Assembly: GCA_027352645.1 (NCBI GenBank)
Contig: DAIEIL010000038.1
Location: 1-11,931 of the forward strand
Direction of reading: 5' to 3'
Length of the DNA stretch: 11,931 bases
DNA from: Rhodobiaceae bacterium
Lineage (GTDB): Bacteria; Pseudomonadota; Alphaproteobacteria; Parvibaculales; Parvibaculaceae
The position numbers and the translations under genes are program-made. Below are positions 7,416 through 11,931 of this stretch, one piece after another. The first letter of the stretch is position 1, and the number at the start of each line of letters is the position of its first letter. The notes below the pieces were generated by a model, which had not been told where the DNA came from, ran no database searches, and saw only the letters and a program-made list of their open reading frames with translations.

Positions 7416-9959
7416 TCACTCAGCCCGCAACATGCCGGCGGCGGGCACGGAGAGAACGCGCCACGTGCCAAGAAGGCCGAGACCAACCGTCGTCGCCGTT
7501 GCGCCCGCGACGGTGATCGCCAGCGTTCCCCAGAGCGGTTGCCATGGCATTTCCATGATGAGTCGAATGACCGCCCATGCTGCGAGGCTGCCCGCCGCCG
7601 CCGCGACGAGCGCCGTCGAAAGCCCGAGCGCCGCATATTCCCTCATGTAGACGCCGAGTACCCGGGCCCGTGTCGCGCCCAGCACCTTGAGGATAACGGC
7701 ATCCCGGGCCCGTCCGCGGAACCCCGCCGCCATGGCGCCTGAGAGAACGAGAATGCCTGCCGCGAGGGTCACGAGACCGGTGACGCGCACCGCGAGCGAG
7801 AACTGGCCGAGCAGCGTGTTCACCGCATCGAGCGCCTCTTTCACCCGCACGGAGGTCACGTTCGGGAACCGCGCCACCGCCTCGCGCTCCAGCGCCGCCT
7901 CGCCCGCCTCGTCCATGGTGACGGTCGCCAGTTCGGTGTGCGGCGCGGCCTCCAGCGGGCCGGGCGAGAAAATCATGACGAAGTTGATGCCGAGGCTTTG
8001 CCAGTCCACCTCGCGCGTATTGGCGAGCGTCGCCTCGATTTCGCGGCCAAGCACATTGACGGTGATCTTGTCGCCGAGCTTGAGGCCGAGACCTTTGGCC
8101 AGTTCGTCGGCGAAGGAAACGAGCAGTGGCCCTTTGTAATCGGCAGGCCACCACTTGCCACTGAGGAGCTTGCCGTTTGCAGGCGGCGTGGCTGAGTAAG
8201 TGATGCCCCGGTCGCCCTTGAGCGCCCATTCGGCGTTGGATGCAGGCTTGATCCTGTCGGCGGCGATGCCGTTCAACGAAACGATGCGTCCACGGAGCAT
8301 TGGCACGCTATCGAATTTCGTGACGCCCTGCGTCCCGCGCACAAAGCGCTCGAAGGCGTCCGTCTGATCGGGCTGAATATCGACGAAGAAGAAGGACGGC
8401 GCGCGGCCGGGAATATCCTTCATGATCTCGCTCGACAGATTGCCGTTGATGAGCGAGACGGTAACGAGAAGCGTGAGGCCGAGCCCGAGCGAGAGCATGA
8501 CGGCGGGGGTCGGCGAACCGGGCCGAGTGAGGTTCGCAAGCGCAAGCCGCATTTCGGGCGAGCGCCCGCGAAGCCGCGCGGCCAGCGCCATGACGCAGGA
8601 GGCCGCGAAGCGCAACAGGGCGAAGACGCCAGCCGCGCCAAGAATGAACCAGAGCGCGAAAAGCGGCTGCTCGGCGGTTGCGACGGCAAGGACACCGAGC
8701 GCGAGAAGCGTTGCCGCTGTGGCCGCAATATAGAGCGGCTTCGGCAGTCGCCGCTCGGGCGCGACAAGCGCGCGGAAGAGGCTTGCCGCAGGCACTTCGC
8801 GCGCACGGGCAAGCGGCCAGATTGCGAAGGCAAGCGCCGTCAGAAGCCCATAAGCCGCGGCGAGCAGAAGCGGCCCCGGATAAAGCCCAAGCGCCGCCGG
8901 CACGGGGATGAGATCGCCCGCCACACGATCCGTTACGAAGGGAACGGCGGCCCCTGCCGCGAGCCCGAACGCGACGCCGGCAAGCGCAAGCGCCATGACC
9001 TGAACGAGATAGACCGCGAAGATCAGCCTGCCCGGCGCGCCGAGGCATTTGAAGGTGGCGATCACCTCGCGCTTGCCGTCGAGATAGGACTTCACCGCAT
9101 TGGCGATGCCGACGCCGCCGACGGTCAGCGCCGTCAATCCGACGAAGGTGAGGAACAATGCGACCCGCTCGACGAAGCGTCGCATGGAAGGCGCGCTGTC
9201 GGTGCGATCCTGCACGCGCCAGCCTGCGTCGGGAAAGGCCGTGTCGAGAGATTTCACCCATGCCTTGATCGACGGCACGTCGCGCATCGCTTCGGGAAAC
9301 CGCAGGCGATAGTGATAATTGACGAGGCTTCCCGGCTGGACGAGCGCGGTCGCAGGCAACGCCGCTTCCGCGATCATCACGCGGGGGCCGAGCGCGAAGC
9401 CGTCGCCGACGCGATCAGGCTCGTGTCTTATTTCCGCGCGAAGCTCGAAAAGATTTTCACCGATGCGCAACGTATCGCCGGGCTTCAGCCCGAGCCGCGA
9501 AACGAGATTAGGCTCCGCGACGAGCCCGTAATGGCCGTTGCGAAGGGCCAGCGCTTCGGAAAGGGACATTTCGGGCGCGAGCTTCATGGCGCCGTATAGC
9601 GGATAGAGCCCGTCGACGGCCTTCAACTCGACAAGGCTTTGCTTGTCGTTCGAGACGGTCCGCGCCATGGCGCGAAGCTCCGCCGAACGCGAAACCATAT
9701 TGCCCTTCGAGATAAAGGCGAGTTCCGCCGGGCTCGCCTCGCGATGAATGAGCCGCACATCGACATCGCCACCGAGGATTTCCTGTCCGCGCTCCGCAAG
9801 CCCCCGCGTCAGCGCCGTCGAGACGGAACCGACGCCCGCAATGGCCGCGACGCCAAGCGCAAGACAGGCGAGGAAAATGCGGAAACCCGCAAAACCTTGC
9901 GCGAGATTGGCGCGCAGCTCGCGCCGGGCCAGACGAAAAGCGAGTGGCAGAGTGCTCAT
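7416..9959 (-). CDS. ybbP: FtsX-like ABC permease, YbbP type
   Basis: An 847-residue membrane protein with two FtsX-like permease halves. The first membrane segment (about residues 24-50) is followed by an extracytoplasmic domain (about 55-260). A cluster of six segments comes next (about 268-292, 312-340, 357-378, 408-428, 433-455, 483-507), then a second extracytoplasmic domain (about 508-718) and three final segments (about 720-745, 770-796, 810-834). These ten segments fit YbbP and separate it from the four-segment LolC/E and MacB. The FtsX core motif is seen twice, as KREVIATFKCLGAPGRLI and RARDAVILKVLGATRARVLGVYMREYAALG. The start ATG overlaps the ATPase stop (ATGA), so the two subunits are coupled. 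E. coli YbbAP belongs to the mechanotransmission class of ABC proteins; its physiological substrate is unclear. No terminator is evident after the stop. Confidence 0.92.
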   Translation of the reverse strand: MSTLPLAFRLARRELRANLAQGFAGFRIFLACLALGVAAIAGVGSVSTALTRGLAERGQEILGGDVDVRLIHREASPAELAFISKGNMVSRSAELRAMARTVSNDKQSLVELKAVDGLYPLYGAMKLAPEMSLSEALALRNGHYGLVAEPNLVSRLGLKPGDTLRIGENLFELRAEIRHEPDRVGDGFALGPRVMIAEAALPATALVQPGSLVNYHYRLRFPEAMRDVPSIKAWVKSLDTAFPDAGWRVQDRTDSAPSMRRFVERVALFLTFVGLTALTVGGVGIANAVKSYLDGKREVIATFKCLGAPGRLIFAVYLVQVMALALAGVAFGLAAGAAVPFVTDRVAGDLIPVPAALGLYPGPLLLAAAYGLLTALAFAIWPLARAREVPAASLFRALVAPERRLPKPLYIAATAATLLALGVLAVATAEQPLFALWFILGAAGVFALLRFAASCVMALAARLRGRSPEMRLALANLTRPGSPTPAVMLSLGLGLTLLVTVSLINGNLSSEIMKDIPGRAPSFFFVDIQPDQTDAFERFVRGTQGVTKFDSVPMLRGRIVSLNGIAADRIKPASNAEWALKGDRGITYSATPPANGKLLSGKWWPADYKGPLLVSFADELAKGLGLKLGDKITVNVLGREIEATLANTREVDWQSLGINFVMIFSPGPLEAAPHTELATVTMDEAGEAALEREAVARFPNVTSVRVKEALDAVNTLLGQFSLAVRVTGLVTLAAGILVLSGAMAAGFRGRARDAVILKVLGATRARVLGVYMREYAALGLSTALVAAAAGSLAAWAVIRLIMEMPWQPLWGTLAITVAGATATTVGLGLLGTWRVLSVPAAGMLRAE

Positions 9960-10648
9960 CGCTTCCCACGCGCCTCTATGTGTTCGATGAGGCCATCGCG
10001 GAGCCGGATCACCTGTTCGCAGCGCCCGGCCAATGCCTCGTCATGCGTGATGAGAACGAGCGTCGTACTCTTTCGCGCATGAAGCGCGAACATGAGTTCG
10101 ATGATCTCCGCCCCCGTCGCCTGATCGAGATTGCCGGTCGGCTCGTCGGCAAGGAGGATTTCGGGATCGCCCACGACCGCGCGGGCCAGCGCCACGCGCT
10201 GCTGCTCGCCACCCGAAAGCTGGCCCGGATAATGCTCCAGCCGGTGGCCGAGGCCGACGGCGCGAAGCTCTGCTTCCGCCCGCGCGAAGGCATCGCCGCG
10301 TCCGGCGAATTCAAGCGGCACGGCGACATTTTCGAGCGCCGTCATCGTCGGGATGAGGTGGAAAGACTGGAAGACGATCCCTATATGCTCGCGGCGGAAC
10401 CGCGCGAGCCCGTCCTCGTTCTGCCGCGAAAGATCCTCGCCCGCCACTGTCACCCGGCCAGCGCTCGGCCGCTCGAGGCCCGCCAGCACCATGAGAAGCG
10501 TCGATTTTCCAGAGCCTGATGGACCGACGAGACCGGCCGTGCTGCCACGCGCGACCTTGAGATCGATCCCGCGCAATATGTTGACCAATCCGGCCGCACT
10601 CGGCAGGCTCAGCTTCAGACCTTCAAGCTCGATGATGGTATCGCTCAA
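9956..10648 (-). CDS. ybbA: LolD/YbbA-type ABC ATPase
   Basis: A 230-residue ATPase of the LolD/MacB/YbbA class, complete in its motifs: Walker A GPSGSGKST (residues 42-50), Q-loop Gln94 in VFQSFHLIPTMTALENV, signature LSGGEQ (144-149), Walker B ILLADE (164-169), D-loop NLD and switch His202 in LITHDEA. The FQSFHLIPTMTALENV segment is characteristic of this subfamily. It partners the YbbP-type permease, whose gene overlaps its stop by four bases. There is no ATG or GTG near the expected start. The best candidate is the TTG at 10648, with GGGCGG upstream, just before DTIIELEGL. The frame is open far upstream (to 11191), but that region is antisense to the esterase gene and is not homologous. 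The LolD label is avoided as a function because the permease is not LolC/E-like. Confidence 0.88.
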   Translation of the reverse strand: MSDTIIELEGLKLSLPSAAGLVNILRGIDLKVARGSTAGLVGPSGSGKSTLLMVLAGLERPSAGRVTVAGEDLSRQNEDGLARFRREHIGIVFQSFHLIPTMTALENVAVPLEFAGRGDAFARAEAELRAVGLGHRLEHYPGQLSGGEQQRVALARAVVGDPEILLADEPTGNLDQATGAEIIELMFALHARKSTTLVLITHDEALAGRCEQVIRLRDGLIEHIEARGKR

Positions 10649-10702
10649 TTGACCGCCCGCTTTTCCCTGCCCGTCTTCGCCCGCATCTTCGGGCCATATG
10701 GC
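10649..10702. promoter_or_regulatory. short divergent control region between ybbA-ybbP and the esterase gene
   Basis: Only 54 bases separate the chosen starts of the two divergent units, and the minus-strand TTG abuts a + strand TTG in the palindrome CAATTG (10646-10651). The promoters must therefore lie partly inside the opposing coding regions. No clear -35/-10 pair is visible. Confidence 0.35.
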
Positions 10703-11389
10703 ATGTTTGCAGCGATTTACAAGCAAGCGCCAGCGGCGATGCTCTGTCTCCTGCTTGCCTTTCCCGCCTTCGCGGCGGAAAAGCCGCTGACCATCGTTGC
10801 CCTCGGCGACAGCCTCACGGCGGGCTATCTGCTCGGGCCGGATGACGGCTTTGCGCCGCAGCTCGAAAAGGCGCTGAGGGCCAGGGGCCATCACAATATC
10901 GTTATCGTCAATGGCGGCGTCTCGGGCGATACGAGTTCGGGCGGTCTTTCGCGGCTCGACTGGACGGTGGGGCCGGAGGCCGATGCCGTGATCGTGGAAC
11001 TCGGCGCCAATGACGCGCTGCGGGGCATCGATCCGAAGCTCACGCGCAGAAACCTCGAAGAAATACTGAAGCGCCTCTCGGGCCGCCACCTGCCCGTGCT
11101 GCTTGCAGGCATGATGGCGCCGCCCAATATGGGCGCAGAGTATGGCAAGACCTTCAACGCGATCTATCCGAAGCTTGCCGCCGAGAACCACCTCGTGTTC
11201 TATCCATTCTTCCTCGACGGGGTGGCGGGGGAGTTGAGCGGCAAACCCGTCGCGGCCGATCTCACGCTAGCCGACGGCATGCATCCGAATGCGGCGGGCG
11301 TTGCGATCATGGTCGCGCGCATCCTGCCGAAAGTTGAAACGCTGATCGCGGAAGCGCAGAAAGCGCGCGAGAAGCGGGCGCAGAAATAA
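10703..11389 (+). CDS. tesA: arylesterase / acyl-CoA thioesterase I, TesA-type SGNH hydrolase
   Basis: A 228-residue exported hydrolase of the SGNH (GDSL) family, related to E. coli TesA (thioesterase I / lysophospholipase L1 / arylesterase). A signal peptide is visible: Lys7, a hydrophobic core (APAAMLCLLLAFPAF) and AFA-AE as a probable cleavage site after residue 24. Block I is ALGDSLTAGY with nucleophile Ser37, block II has Gly75 in VSGDTS, block III is ELGAND with Asn103, and block V is DGMHPN with Asp191 and His194. The catalytic set is thus complete and the mature enzyme is probably periplasmic. The C-terminal tail is charged (AQKAREKRAQK). The start is uncertain: ATG 10703 gives the best signal peptide, while TTG 10649 and ATG 10739 are in frame and none has a strong ribosome site. 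It is divergent from ybbA-ybbP, as in E. coli, and two bases separate its stop from the first ATG of the next frame. Confidence 0.9.
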   Translation: MFAAIYKQAPAAMLCLLLAFPAFAAEKPLTIVALGDSLTAGYLLGPDDGFAPQLEKALRARGHHNIVIVNGGVSGDTSSGGLSRLDWTVGPEADAVIVELGANDALRGIDPKLTRRNLEEILKRLSGRHLPVLLAGMMAPPNMGAEYGKTFNAIYPKLAAENHLVFYPFFLDGVAGELSGKPVAADLTLADGMHPNAAGVAIMVARILPKVETLIAEAQKAREKRAQK

Positions 11390-11409
11390 TCATGAAAATG
11401 GGGGATCTC

Positions 11410-11931
11410 ATGGAGTATCGCGAACTCGGCCGAACCGGAGTCAAGGTCAGCTCGATCTGCCTCGGCACCATGACCTGGGGCCAGCAGAATACCGAGGCCG
11501 AAGGCCACGAGCAGATGGATTACGCGCTCGACCAGGGCATCAACTTCTTCGACACGGCGGAAATGTATTCCGTGCCGCCGAAGGCCGAGACGCAGGGCTC
11601 GACCGAAAAGATCGTCGGCTCATGGTTCAAGGCGCGCGGCACGCGCGACAAGGTGATCCTCGCGACGAAGATCGCCGGCCGTGGCCCAATGAACTGGCTG
11701 CGCGATGACAAATCCGGCACCGAGCAGAGCCGCAAGCAGATTTTTGAAGCGGTAGACAAGAGCCTTAAACGTCTGCAGACGGATTATATTGACCTTTATC
11801 AGCTCCATTGGCCCGACCGTCCGATCAGCCTTTTCGGCTCCGGCGGCCTCACCTACAAGCATACCGAAGAGATCATCCAGATCGACGAGATCCTCGACGC
11901 ACTGAACGATGTGGTGAAGGCGGGCAAGGTG
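11410..11931 (+). CDS. aldo/keto reductase, Tas-like (3' truncated by window edge)
   Basis: The first 174 codons of an NADP(H)-dependent aldo/keto reductase, cut by the window edge. It opens with MEYRELGRTGVKVSSICLGTMTWG, the standard start of the AKR7/Tas-like group. The catalytic tetrad is visible as Asp48 and Tyr53 (FFDTAEMYSVPP), Lys87 (ILATKIAG) and His133 (DLYQLHWPDR). The insert YSVPPKAETQGSTEKIVG and the loop FGSGGLTYKHTEEI are characteristic of Tas-type proteins. The fold is a TIM barrel acting on aldehydes or ketones in the cytoplasm; the natural substrate is unknown. The ATG at 11410 was chosen because it matches the family start and has GGGGGA four bases upstream; the ATGs at 11392 and 11398 are in frame and would overlap that site. 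It starts 20 bases after the esterase stop on the same strand, so the two may be cotranscribed. Confidence 0.93.
   Translation, partial: MEYRELGRTGVKVSSICLGTMTWGQQNTEAEGHEQMDYALDQGINFFDTAEMYSVPPKAETQGSTEKIVGSWFKARGTRDKVILATKIAGRGPMNWLRDDKSGTEQSRKQIFEAVDKSLKRLQTDYIDLYQLHWPDRPISLFGSGGLTYKHTEEIIQIDEILDALNDVVKAGKV

Noticed and set aside
10649..11191. Long N-terminal extension of the YbbA-type ATPase (180 extra codons)
   Set aside because: It lies antisense to the esterase gene and has no ABC homology; the recognisable domain begins right after the TTG at 10648.
11746..11800. A patch in the aldo/keto reductase gene with less G+C-rich codons (AAA, CGT, TAT, ATT, CTT)
   Set aside because: It is short, in frame and within a conserved part of the protein; local codon variation explains it better than transfer or recombination.

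Overview
The window is high-GC and densely coded, with short intergenic gaps, overlapping ATGA stop/start junctions and strong G+C-rich terminator hairpins. Its gene content points to an alphaproteobacterium: the DUF2794 protein is a largely alphaproteobacterial family, and the aconitase, BI-1, YbbA/YbbP and TesA homologues are all of proteobacterial type. I cannot name a genus. Nothing suggests a phage, plasmid or recent insertion. It looks like ordinary chromosome.

Layout from left to right. (1) The 3' end of an aconitate hydratase gene on the + strand closes with a strong terminator. (2) A second, convergent terminator closes a four-gene minus-strand operon that runs from about 5581 down to 766. 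It encodes a GldA-like ABC ATPase, a GldF-like ABC-2 permease, a large GldG-like auxiliary membrane protein and a DUF4340 membrane-anchored protein. The genes overlap by 4 nt or lie 1-4 nt apart, so they probably form one membrane complex whose substrate is unknown. (3) Upstream of this operon lies about 490 bp without a protein gene. On the minus strand it holds a compact, strongly self-complementary RNA candidate followed directly by an intrinsic terminator. This is the most interesting non-coding signal in the window; it may be a stand-alone small RNA (6S-like is one possibility) or an attenuated leader of the ABC operon. (4) A DUF2794 gene (+) and a BI-1/YbhL-family membrane protein gene (-) converge on a shared bidirectional terminator. 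(5) A two-gene minus-strand unit encodes a LolD/YbbA-type ATPase and a YbbP-type FtsX-like permease, with a divergent TesA-type SGNH esterase/thioesterase on the + strand. This is the same arrangement as E. coli tesA/ybbA/ybbP. (6) The 5' part of a Tas-like aldo/keto reductase gene runs off the right edge.

The protein genes belong to recognisable families. What is unexplained is the role and substrate of the Gld-type ABC/DUF4340 operon, the structured RNA beside it, and a hairpin in the control region of the ybhL-like gene. None of these can be proved novel from sequence alone.
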